64,000 bases of DNA. Origin: Flavobacteriaceae bacterium (lineage in GTDB: Bacteria > Bacteroidota > Bacteroidia > Flavobacteriales > Flavobacteriaceae). Position 1 is the first letter of the stretch. The number at the start of each line of letters is the position of its first letter. This document shows positions 10,403 through 18,111 of the stretch, piece by piece. The translations under genes and the position numbers were made by a program. The notes below the pieces were generated by a model. That model did not search any database, was not told where the DNA came from, and saw nothing but the letters and a program-made list of their open reading frames with translations. The stretch is taken from NCBI GenBank assembly GCA_020346245.1, contig CP070778.1, positions 2,859,269 to 2,923,268 of the forward strand, read 5' to 3'.

Positions 10403-11740
10403 TTATATTATGAAAGTTGCTATATAAACCAATAATGCGGCAAAAGATCCAACAACAAAAGTACCCAGGGTATAAACCCTATACCCGGTCTTTACATCAA
10501 TGCCAGAAAACTGAGTAAGGATCCAGAATCCACTGTCATTAGCGTGGGAAACCACCATGGCACCTGCACCAATAGCTGCAACCACTAGTGCCTTGTCTAC
10601 TTCGGTAGCAAAGCCCATGGAAATCAATAAGGGAGCTATAATAGATGCTGTTGTAATTAAAGCGACAGTAGATGATCCCTGAGCCGTTTTTATTGCCGCA
10701 CATAGCATAAAAGGCAACCATATTCCCAGATTAGCTGTTGAGAGAGTATCTGCAAGTGTAGTGGCAATACCACTATTTTGCAAAATGGTACCAAAAATTC
10801 CACCGGCACCTGTAATAAGGATTATGTTTGAGGCATCGGTAAGAGCCCTGCCTACCCAGCCTGTGGTAGATAATATGGTTTTATCCCACTTCCTGGGGAG
10901 TAAGAAAGCGAAGAGCATTCCAATTATTAGTGCAATTACCGGAGAACCGACAAAGGTGATAAACTTAACCCATGCAGTCTCTGCCTGGCCTTCAGTCAAA
11001 TTAAATTCTACAAGAGATTTACCTACGATTAATAATATAGGGATGAGGATGGGTAAAAAGGACTTAAAAGCACCGGGAGCCTGCTTAATTTTTTCCTGAA
11101 TCTCATCTTCTGAAATATCAGGATTTGGATCTATATAATGTTTGCCCCCCATTTTTTTGCAATAAAAAACTGCAACGATAAGCGATAAGACGCCAATGAC
11201 AAGGCCAATTAACATTACCAGACCAACGTCTGCACCAATAATTCCTGCAGCTGCAATGGGCCCCGGAGTAGGAGGTACCAAAACATGCGTTATCATAAGT
11301 CCAAGAATTAAGGCAGTGGCCGTTCCAACTATAGATAAGCCCGCCCTTTTAGAGAGGCTTTTATTTAAAGGGTTCAGGATGATAAAACCACTGTCTGCAA
11401 ATACCGGGATTGATACCACAAAACCAACCAAACCCATAGCTTCATGCACCCTGTTTTTTCCTATTATCTTAAGGATTATTTCCGCCAGTTTAAAGGCGCC
11501 CCCGGAATGCTCCAGGAAAGCACCTATAATGACCCCCAGGACAATGACTACCCCAATTTTGCCAAGGGTGATCCCAAATCCGTCATTAATAGATTTTACC
11601 ACCATATCCAGTTCCATTCCTGAAAGCAAGCCAAAGAACAAGGCAGCACCAAGCAGTGCTAAAAATGGGTGTACATTTAATTTTGCTGTAAGCAATACAA
11701 TGATTACAACACTTATTAGAAGTAATAAAATGGATATCAT
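10403..11740 (-). CDS. GntP-family sugar-acid:H+ symporter
   Basis: 445 residues, almost entirely hydrophobic, about 12 membrane segments. The GntP signature is visible in the central loop (THVLVPPTPGPIAA), with FADSGFIILNPL before it and NDSGFWIL near the end. The family imports gluconate and related aldonic acids with protons. It lies 12 bp downstream of the IlvD/Edd dehydratase and 64 bp upstream of the second cytochrome lipoprotein, so uptake and dehydration of an aldonic acid are probably co-expressed. Confidence 0.92.
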   Translation of the reverse strand: MISILLLLISVVIIVLLTAKLNVHPFLALLGAALFFGLLSGMELDMVVKSINDGFGITLGKIGVVIVLGVIIGAFLEHSGGAFKLAEIILKIIGKNRVHEAMGLVGFVVSIPVFADSGFIILNPLNKSLSKRAGLSIVGTATALILGLMITHVLVPPTPGPIAAAGIIGADVGLVMLIGLVIGVLSLIVAVFYCKKMGGKHYIDPNPDISEDEIQEKIKQAPGAFKSFLPILIPILLIVGKSLVEFNLTEGQAETAWVKFITFVGSPVIALIIGMLFAFLLPRKWDKTILSTTGWVGRALTDASNIILITGAGGIFGTILQNSGIATTLADTLSTANLGIWLPFMLCAAIKTAQGSSTVALITTASIIAPLLISMGFATEVDKALVVAAIGAGAMVVSHANDSGFWILTQFSGIDVKTGYRVYTLGTFVVGSFAALLVYIATFII

Positions 11741-11752
11741 AAAATTAGTGGT

Positions 11753-13483
11753 TTAGTGTGCATCTCGCTTTACTACTGAACTTGATTTCCCTACTAAAAA
11801 ATCAAGATCTGCACCCAGATGAGCCTGCTGCACGGTTTTTATATATAAGTTGGTATATCCTCTGTCGGACGCCGCCTCAGGAGGTGTCCAGGCGGCCCTG
11901 CGTTTTGCAATTTCTGATTCTTCTACTTCCAAATGCAGTTTTCTGTTTGGAACATCAAGGACAATATAGTCACCTGTTTGCACAAGACCCAAAACACCAC
12001 CTATTGAAGATTCAGGAGAAACATGCAAGATAACCGTTCCAAATGCTGTGCCGCTCATTCTGCCATCTGAAATACGAACCATGTCCTTAATTCCTTTTTT
12101 CAGAAGTTTTTCGGGAAGGTCTACATTGCCCACTTCCGGCATACCCGGATAACCAACTGGACCCGCCCCTTTTAACACTATTATGCTGTTCCCATCTATT
12201 TCCAAATCGGGCCGGTCTATATTGGCATGACAGTCTTCAATATTTTCGAATACTACAGCCGGACCTCTATGCGTCATCAATTCCGGAGTGGCTGCAGAGG
12301 GTTTTATGACAGCACCATTTTCGCATAGATTGCCATAGAGTACAGCAATCCCTGCTTCTTCAATAAAAGGTTTATCAATTGCTGCAATTACTTCAGGATT
12401 ATAACATTCCGCTTTTTTATTATTCTCACCAATTGGTTTACCGTTAACAGTTAAGGCATCATTATGAAGGTGTTCTTTCATTTGATTGATGACTACCGGT
12501 AACCCCCCTGCATCAAAAAAATCTTCCATCAGGAATTTACCTGAGGGCATTAGATTGACCAATAAAGGAATTTTACTGCCCAGAGTGTCAAATTCTTTTA
12601 AGTTAAGGGGCACCCCAATTCTTCCCGCAATTGCTTGCAGGTGAATAATAAAATTGGTTGAACCTCCTATGGCGGCATTTAATTTTATAGCATTTTCAAA
12701 GGCTTTACGCGTAAGTATCCTGGACAATTTCAGGTCTTCTTTTACCATTTCAACTATTCGTCTGCCAGATAGCTGTGCCAGAACTTTTTTACGAGAGTCC
12801 ACCGCAGGGATAGCTGCAGCACCTGGCAGGGTTAATCCAAGAGATTCAACCATACAAGCCATAGTCGAAGCTGTACCCATAGTCATACAATGTCCTGCGC
12901 TTCGGGCAGAACAAATCTCAGCCTCAATCTGATCCTCAGGGGTAAATCCCTCATTCTTAATCTTGTCTTTCAGGGTCCATACAAATGTCCCGGAGCCAAT
13001 TCGTTCTCCTTTGTATTTTCCATTGAGCATTGGTCCTCCGGGTACAACTATTGTGGGTAGGTCTACGCTGCAGGCACCCATAACGGTTGAAGGCGTGGTC
13101 TTGTCGCACCCGGTAAGAAGAACTACTCCATCAAGGGGGTTTGCACGGATGCTCTCCTCAGTATCCATACTTGCCAGGTTTCTGAAGAGCATTGCCGTGG
13201 GCCGCATTAAAATTTCTCCCATGCTGGTGACAGGGAATTCAAAAGGAACCCCGCCAGCTTCAAGTACACCTTTTTTAACAAACTCAGCAAAATCTCTTAA
13301 GTGTCCATTACAAGGGGTTAATTCAGACCAGGTATTGCAAATTCCAATAACAGGTCTTCCATTGAAATAATCATTGGGATAGCCCTGGTTACGAAGCCAT
13401 GACCTGTGAATAAAAGCGGATTTTGGATCTCCCGGGTTAAACCAATCTTCACTTCTCAATCTTTTTTGTTTGTCTTTTTTCAT
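11753..13483 (-). CDS. IlvD/Edd-family sugar-acid dehydratase
   Basis: 576 residues. The three cluster cysteines are Cys58 (TPCN), Cys126 (TGCDKTTP) and Cys199 (GHCM), the spacing seen in pentonate dehydratases with a [2Fe-2S] cluster. The N-terminus (RSEDWFNPGDPKSAF) is typical of L-arabinonate/D-xylonate-type enzymes, not of branched-chain IlvD. Reaction: aldonate to 2-keto-3-deoxyaldonate. It heads the minus operon that also encodes the GntP importer, so it acts in the cytoplasm on the imported acid. The branched-chain role is unlikely because no ilv genes are nearby. Confidence 0.88.
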   Translation of the reverse strand: MKKDKQKRLRSEDWFNPGDPKSAFIHRSWLRNQGYPNDYFNGRPVIGICNTWSELTPCNGHLRDFAEFVKKGVLEAGGVPFEFPVTSMGEILMRPTAMLFRNLASMDTEESIRANPLDGVVLLTGCDKTTPSTVMGACSVDLPTIVVPGGPMLNGKYKGERIGSGTFVWTLKDKIKNEGFTPEDQIEAEICSARSAGHCMTMGTASTMACMVESLGLTLPGAAAIPAVDSRKKVLAQLSGRRIVEMVKEDLKLSRILTRKAFENAIKLNAAIGGSTNFIIHLQAIAGRIGVPLNLKEFDTLGSKIPLLVNLMPSGKFLMEDFFDAGGLPVVINQMKEHLHNDALTVNGKPIGENNKKAECYNPEVIAAIDKPFIEEAGIAVLYGNLCENGAVIKPSAATPELMTHRGPAVVFENIEDCHANIDRPDLEIDGNSIIVLKGAGPVGYPGMPEVGNVDLPEKLLKKGIKDMVRISDGRMSGTAFGTVILHVSPESSIGGVLGLVQTGDYIVLDVPNRKLHLEVEESEIAKRRAAWTPPEAASDRGYTNLYIKTVQQAHLGADLDFLVGKSSSVVKRDAH

Positions 13484-13804
13484 TAGTTGATACTTATTAC
13501 TGGGAAAATCTTACACTTTAAACTAGCATTAATCTTCTATACGGAAATCAAGGTATCATCTTTAATGCAGTTAACAAAATGGATTTTATATTTATTTCGA
13601 ATCTTCAGTCTTTTTAGGTGAATATTTGCAGGGACTGAAAATCTTTTGTTACTTTTAAGTAAATGACACTATCTGGTAATTATTAACCCCTGGAGCAAAT
13701 CTGTTAGTATATTAGTATACCGGTTTGATTTGTGATTTTAGTGAATAACAGGATTTTTTTGAAGAGATTGGATTAATATAGAATGCAATAGATAAATTAA
13801 ACAT
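13484..13804. promoter_or_regulatory. Divergent promoter gap between dehydratase operon and TIM-barrel gene
   Basis: The 321-bp gap has no supported gene. It must hold the promoters of two divergent units. The clearest element is a palindrome at 13707-13720 (separate entry). I found no good TAnnTTTG -7 box for either direction, which could mean activator-dependent promoters. Confidence 0.5.
13707..13720. promoter_or_regulatory. Palindromic operator candidate GTATA-N4-TATAC
   Basis: Perfect 5-4-5 inverted repeat GTATATTAGTATAC, about 90 bp before the TIM-barrel start and 224 bp before the dehydratase start. Short AT-rich palindromes of this kind are typical for GntR-type or similar dimeric repressors of sugar-acid genes. 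No such regulator is in the window, so the assignment is inferential. Confidence 0.4.
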
Positions 13805-14875
13805 ATGAAAAGAAGGACTTTTATTAAAAAAAGTGGTTCAGCAGGGTTGTTAACAATGTCCTTACCCATACTTCCTTCCTTTTCAACTACAGTTTCAGAA
13901 ATGCGGTTTGGTATTGCAGAAGCCTCTTATATGCAGCGCCGCTATGCAAAATTAGATAGTAATTCCTATCCACCTTTTACAGATTCTTTACAAATGATTG
14001 AGCACTGTAGTTCTGCCGGCTTTGGTGGTGTGCAGTTCAGTGTTAGTGGGTGGGATGCATCCTATGCCAAAAAGGTAAAGGAAAGGGTTGAGGAATTGGG
14101 ACTTTTTTTTGAAGGCCAGATTAGATTGCCAAAAGACGACTCAGACCTTCAGAGGTTCACGGCAGAGGTGTCTGCGGCTAAGGAAGCTGGGGCAGATATT
14201 ATCAGGACAGTCTGTTTATCCGGACGCAGGTATGAGAATTTTGACACCATGAGCGCCTTTCAGGAATTCAGGAAAAAATCAATAAATTCTTTAAGGCTGG
14301 CGGAACCTGTGGTTCGCAAATTTCAGGTGAAGCTCGCCATCGAGAATCACAAGGATTGGCGGATTACAGAAATGATAGAGTTACTTAATCTAATTGACAG
14401 CGAGTGGGTAGGGGTGACCCTGGATACCGGCAATAACATTTCGTTATTGGAAGATCCCATGGAAGTGGTGGAAGCACTTGCACCATATGCATTTACAGTT
14501 CATCTAAAGGATATGGCCATTGAGGAATATGAAGATGGGTTTTTACTGGCAGAAATTAATTTGGGGGATGGATTTTTGGATATAGACAAAATGATTACCA
14601 TTATCAGAAAACATAATCCGGAAATTCGTTTTAATCTGGAAATGATAACCAGAGACCCATTGAAAATCCCTTATTTAACGAAAGGTTATTGGGCAACTTT
14701 TGAAGAATTACCTGCGAGTGAGCTGGCCCGATTTCTATCTAGAATTAAAAAAGAACAAATTACGACACCCCTCATGGTAGTATCTAAAAACCCTGCAGAT
14801 GAGATTCTAGCCCTGGAAATTGCTAATAATAGGGCATCTCTAAAATACGCCAGGCAACGCCTTGGCTTTAGTTAA
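13805..14875 (+). CDS. Exported TIM-barrel sugar isomerase/epimerase-like protein
   Basis: 356 residues of the xylose-isomerase-like TIM-barrel family. The N-terminus MKRRTFIKKSGSAGL is a Tat signal (RRTFIK), so the folded protein is exported. Barrel motifs include the GFGGVQFSVSGWD strand, the metal-side AIENHKDWR, the VTLDTGNN strand and VHLKDMAIEEYEDG, which offer the Glu/Asp/His ligands usual for these enzymes. Relatives isomerise or epimerise keto-sugars, and some cleave 3-keto-glycosides. It starts the small plus operon with the SDR gene 22 bp downstream. Confidence 0.82.
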   Translation: MKRRTFIKKSGSAGLLTMSLPILPSFSTTVSEMRFGIAEASYMQRRYAKLDSNSYPPFTDSLQMIEHCSSAGFGGVQFSVSGWDASYAKKVKERVEELGLFFEGQIRLPKDDSDLQRFTAEVSAAKEAGADIIRTVCLSGRRYENFDTMSAFQEFRKKSINSLRLAEPVVRKFQVKLAIENHKDWRITEMIELLNLIDSEWVGVTLDTGNNISLLEDPMEVVEALAPYAFTVHLKDMAIEEYEDGFLLAEINLGDGFLDIDKMITIIRKHNPEIRFNLEMITRDPLKIPYLTKGYWATFEELPASELARFLSRIKKEQITTPLMVVSKNPADEILALEIANNRASLKYARQRLGFS

Positions 14876-14897
14876 TAAAAATTAAAAAATCATTAAA

Positions 14898-15683
14898 ATG
14901 AAAGAAGCACCTTTACCCGGAATAAGCCAATTTAATATGAAGGACCGAACAGCCATGATTACAGGAGGCTCCAAAGGTCTGGGATTGGCTATGGCCGCTG
15001 GATTGGCATCTGCGGATTGTTCTATTGCCCTGGTAAACAGAAATTTAGACGAAGGCATAATATCAGCAGAAAAACTTACCAAAGATTTCGGTGTAAAAGC
15101 TAAGGCCTATTCTGCCGATGTAACTAATTTAATCCAGGTAGAGGCAGTTGTAAAAGAAATTGAAAATGATTTTGGTAAAATAGATATTCTGATTAACAGT
15201 GCAGGGATTAATATCAGAGGCGCCATAGATGAATTAAGTCCGGAGGAGTTCAATCAGGTTATGAAGGTGAACGTAGATGGTACCTGGAATGCTTCCCGTG
15301 CAGTAACTCCTGTGATGAAAAAGAACAACTATGGAAGAATTATAAATATGGCGAGTACCCTTGGATTAGTGGGATTGGCTAATCGCACTCCTTATGCAAC
15401 CAGCAAAGGGGCCGTTGTTCAAATGACCAGGGCTTTGGGGTTAGAGCTTGCCCCATTTAATATTACGGTAAATGCTATATGTCCAGGGCCTTTTCTAACT
15501 GAAATGAATATCCCGATTGCGAATACTGAAGAAGCTAAAAATTTTATCGTTGGAGCAACAGCATTGGGCCGTTGGGGAGAATTGCGTGAAATTCAGGGGG
15601 CAGCAATATTTTTAGCCAGCGACGCTGGTAGCTATATGGTGGGTTCTATGCTCACTGTAGATGGCGGCTGGACAGCCAAATAA
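14898..15683 (+). CDS. SDR oxidoreductase, gluconate/keto-deoxyaldonate dehydrogenase-like
   Basis: 261 residues, classical SDR length. Cofactor motif TGGSKGLG at about residues 20-27, NSAG at about 97-100, catalytic Ser in MASTLG and Tyr-x3-Lys in YATSKG at about 166-170. The pattern resembles gluconate 5-dehydrogenase and 2-keto-3-deoxygluconate 5-dehydrogenase. With the divergent aldonate dehydratase and GntP gene, oxidation of a keto-deoxyaldonate is a reasonable inference. Cytoplasmic; no signal peptide. Confidence 0.85.
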   Translation: MKEAPLPGISQFNMKDRTAMITGGSKGLGLAMAAGLASADCSIALVNRNLDEGIISAEKLTKDFGVKAKAYSADVTNLIQVEAVVKEIENDFGKIDILINSAGINIRGAIDELSPEEFNQVMKVNVDGTWNASRAVTPVMKKNNYGRIINMASTLGLVGLANRTPYATSKGAVVQMTRALGLELAPFNITVNAICPGPFLTEMNIPIANTEEAKNFIVGATALGRWGELREIQGAAIFLASDAGSYMVGSMLTVDGGWTAK

Positions 15684-15748
15684 TCAACATTGTAGATTTA
15701 GAATTCTGAAGCAAGGATAAATTAGTAAATACTTTCTTTCACTGCTAC

Positions 15749-15819
15749 GTAACAGTTGTTACACAAGGCCTATTTATGACTTTTGTCATATTTTACGGGA
15801 CTACCTATAATTAATTTTA
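15749..15819 (+). promoter_or_regulatory. Tandem palindromes and -7 box of the SQR promoter
   Basis: Distal site CGTAACAGTTGTTACA has a perfect 5-N4-5 core at 15749-15762. The proximal site is TATGACTTTTGTCATA at 15775-15790, a perfect 6-N4-6 palindrome. Their centres are 27 bp apart. TAATTTTA at 15812-15819 fits the Bacteroidota -7 box (TAnnTTTG) with one mismatch and starts 29.5 bp after the proximal centre. No TTG stands at the -33 position. The layout matches class II activation by a Crp/Fnr-type dimer. Confidence 0.65.
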
Positions 15820-15874
15820 CATCAATTAATACGAGTAACAAGGCTTGTATTTAAACTAAAGAAGGTAAATAGTT

Positions 15875-17119
15875 ATGAAAAACGTAGTCATTTTAGGCGC
15901 AGGAACTTCCGGAACAATGATGGCAAATCATTTGGAATCTACACTACCCAAAAAGGAATGGAAAATTACCATTGTAGACCAATATAAAACACATTATTAT
16001 CAGCCTGGATTCCTGTTTCTTCCATTTGATATTTATACTACAAAACAGGTTAAGAAAAATGGTGCCAAGTTTTTACCTAAAGGTGTAAATTATATCCAGG
16101 AAAAAATAGATTTAATTGTGCCCGAAAACAACAAGGTGCTTCTTGCAGATAGCCGGGAGTTGCCTTATGATATTTTAATTGTGGCTACAGGGACGAAAAC
16201 TGTTCCTGAAGAAGTAGAAGGGATGATGAGTCCAAAATGGTATAAAAATGTCTTTGACTTCTATACTTATGAAGGCGCTAAAGCACTAAGGAATAAATTC
16301 AGGACCTGGGAGGGCGGAAAACTGGTAGTCCATATCACTGAAATGCCTATTAAATGTCCGGTAGCACCCCTTGAATTTGCATTTTTGGCCGATTCCTATT
16401 TTAAAAACAAAGGGATGCGGGATAAGGTAGATATAACCTTTGTGACGCCACTTGATGGAGCTTTTACTAAACCACGAGCTACGGAGACACTTCATTATTT
16501 GCTGGAAGAGAAAAATATTAAAGAAGTTACCGATTTTAATATAGAGCGCGTAGATTATGAGAATAACAAGATCATAGATTATGCAGATACAGAGATAGAA
16601 TATGACCTCTTGGTTACCGTTCCTACAAATATGGGTGATCCATTGCTGGAACGCTCAGGCATGGGAGATGATCTGAATTATATTCCTACAGATAAAGCGA
16701 CTTTACAGTCCACAGATCATGAGAATATATTTGCCATTGGCGATGCTACTAATTTACCGGCATCAAAAGCAGGATCTGTAGCTCATTTTGAAGCTGAAAT
16801 TCTGACAGAAAACATATTACGCTTTATAAATGGTGAGGAATTGAAAGAAGAATTTGATGGTCATGCCAATTGTTTCATAGAAACCGGAGGTGGCAAAGCC
16901 TTATTGATTGATTTTAATTATACGACTGAACCGGTTGAAGGAACATTTCCTTTTCCTGGAGTAGGTCCTTTAAGGCTATTAAAGGAAAGTAGAATGAATC
17001 ATATGGGAAAACTTGCCTTCCGATGGATATATTGGAACATGCTTTTAAAGGGTGTGCCTATACCATTTGTGGATGCGCAAATGTCTGAAAAAGGAAAACA
17101 ATTAGAAAAAGTTAAATAG
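15875..17119 (+). CDS. Sulfide:quinone oxidoreductase-like FAD protein
   Basis: 414 residues. The FAD-binding motif is VVILGAGTSG near the N-terminus, with ATGTKT and the second FAD contact IFAIGDATN. Only two cysteines exist, Cys161 (KCPVAP) and Cys333 (HANCFIE). These are at positions expected for the redox pair of SQR enzymes, while the third cysteine of classical type I SQR is absent. SQR oxidises sulfide to polysulfide or persulfide and reduces quinone at the membrane surface. The next two genes encode DsrC/TusE-like and DsrE-like sulfur carriers, which supports a sulfur role. A flavocytochrome- or NDH2-like alternative is less likely. Confidence 0.85.
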   Translation: MKNVVILGAGTSGTMMANHLESTLPKKEWKITIVDQYKTHYYQPGFLFLPFDIYTTKQVKKNGAKFLPKGVNYIQEKIDLIVPENNKVLLADSRELPYDILIVATGTKTVPEEVEGMMSPKWYKNVFDFYTYEGAKALRNKFRTWEGGKLVVHITEMPIKCPVAPLEFAFLADSYFKNKGMRDKVDITFVTPLDGAFTKPRATETLHYLLEEKNIKEVTDFNIERVDYENNKIIDYADTEIEYDLLVTVPTNMGDPLLERSGMGDDLNYIPTDKATLQSTDHENIFAIGDATNLPASKAGSVAHFEAEILTENILRFINGEELKEEFDGHANCFIETGGGKALLIDFNYTTEPVEGTFPFPGVGPLRLLKESRMNHMGKLAFRWIYWNMLLKGVPIPFVDAQMSEKGKQLEKVK

Positions 17120-17139
17120 ATAAATTTAAATTAGAAAAC

Positions 17140-17448
17140 ATGAAAAAATTTATAGCAGATCGGGAAATTGATGTTAACGAAGAAGGTTATTTAGTCGATT
17201 TTAACCAGTGGGATAAGGAGGTATGTCAGACTCTTGCAGAAGAACAGGGTATTTCCATGACTGAAAGACATTGGGATGTTATAGAGTATCTACAAGACAA
17301 ACATCAAAAAGAAGAACCACTATCTATAAGAGGTATTAAGAAGAGTGGTGTCATAAACATTAAGGAATTCTATAGCCTGTTTCCAGGAGGGCCTCTTAAA
17401 AAATCCACATTAATAGCAGGAGTTCCTAAACCGAAGAGTTGTATTTGA
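17140..17448 (+). CDS. DsrC/TusE-like sulfur carrier with a single C-terminal Cys
   Basis: 102 residues. Family features are the early VDFNQWDKEV strand, TERHWDVIEYL helix, and a C-terminal arm ending in GVPKPKSCI with the conserved penultimate Cys101. The second arm cysteine of true DsrC, eleven residues earlier, is Thr90 here, so it resembles TusE or a pure persulfide carrier, not a trisulfide-forming DsrC of dissimilatory sulfite reductase. It starts 20 bp after the SQR gene and is followed by a DsrE-like gene. Probable role: accept sulfane sulfur in the cytoplasm. Confidence 0.88.
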   Translation: MKKFIADREIDVNEEGYLVDFNQWDKEVCQTLAEEQGISMTERHWDVIEYLQDKHQKEEPLSIRGIKKSGVINIKEFYSLFPGGPLKKSTLIAGVPKPKSCI

Positions 17449-17495
17449 CCAGCAAAAAGGAAATCTAAGAGTTTAATGATATTAAAAAAAGAGAG

Positions 17496-18020
17496 ATGAG
17501 CGAAACAACAATAAAACAGAAAAGCGAAACAGAAGTAAAAGAGGTTAGCAAAACGAAAGTAAAAAAGATGCTTTTTATCCTTTCTAAAGGTACCTTGGAG
17601 AATGCATATGCTGCCTTTGTTATGGCGAATGGGGCAAGGATGGAAGGTATTGAATCTGAAATATTTTTCACATTTTTTGGACTGGAAGCCATTCAAAAGA
17701 AGAAATTAGAACATTTGCACACAGCTACCGTAGGTAATCCTGCTTTGCATATGCCAACTATGTTAGGCGGTTTACCAGGAGTAGAGGCATTGGCTACTAA
17801 AATGATGAAGAAGGAAATGGATAAATTAGATATGCCACCGGTCAGTGAGTTCCTTGAAATTTTATCAGACTCCGGTTGTAAATTATGGGGTTGTAAACTG
17901 GCTATAGATATGTTCCACCTCGAAAAAGAAGATCTTATTGATGAATTAGACGGAATACTTACTATTGGAGACTTCTATGGCAGAGCCAACGAAGAAGGTA
18001 CCCACTTGTTATTTATCTAA
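17496..18020 (+). CDS. DsrE/DsrF-like peroxiredoxin-fold sulfurtransferase (DsrE2 type)
   Basis: 174 residues. The first 25 residues are a charged, Lys/Glu/Thr-rich low-complexity lead. The fold then begins at KKMLFILSKGTLENAY. The conserved sulfur-binding motif is CKLWGCKLAIDMF, Cys128 and Cys133. The family carries persulfide and often sits beside DsrC/TusE and SQR. It is the last gene of the SQR operon and is followed by a strong terminator 45 bp downstream. Cytoplasmic or membrane-associated; no signal peptide. Confidence 0.88.
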   Translation: MSETTIKQKSETEVKEVSKTKVKKMLFILSKGTLENAYAAFVMANGARMEGIESEIFFTFFGLEAIQKKKLEHLHTATVGNPALHMPTMLGGLPGVEALATKMMKKEMDKLDMPPVSEFLEILSDSGCKLWGCKLAIDMFHLEKEDLIDELDGILTIGDFYGRANEEGTHLLFI

Positions 18021-18064
18021 AAAAGGCGACTGATCTAATAATCTTCGTTGTGAATTTAATGGAA

Positions 18065-18097
18065 AACCCTGCCAAAATAATTTGGCAGGGTTTTTTT
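18065..18097 (+). terminator. Rho-independent terminator of the SQR operon
   Basis: A 12-bp perfect stem (AACCCTGCCAAA paired with TTTGGCAGGGTT) with a 4-nt loop is followed by a run of T. It lies 45 bp after the DsrE-like stop and just before the end of the convergent DUF3604 gene. Confidence 0.9.
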
Positions 18098-18111
18098 AGG
18101 TTCTTTTCAAT

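Noticed and set aside
11196-11756. 186-codon plus-strand frame antisense to the GntP gene
   Set aside because: Composition is the Pro/Ile/Thr-rich shadow of a membrane protein gene; no motif or start context supports it.
12963-13370. 135-codon plus-strand frame antisense to the dehydratase
   Set aside because: Entirely inside a gene with its three cluster cysteines intact; no recognisable domain.
13632-13645. TTACTT-TT-AAGTAA palindrome
   Set aside because: Short AT-rich symmetry with a 2-bp centre that does not match either regulatory pattern and is likely by chance.
17370-17696. 108-codon minus frame over the DsrC/DsrE junction
   Set aside because: Phe/Leu/Ser-rich artefact of the Lys-rich low-complexity lead of the DsrE-like gene.
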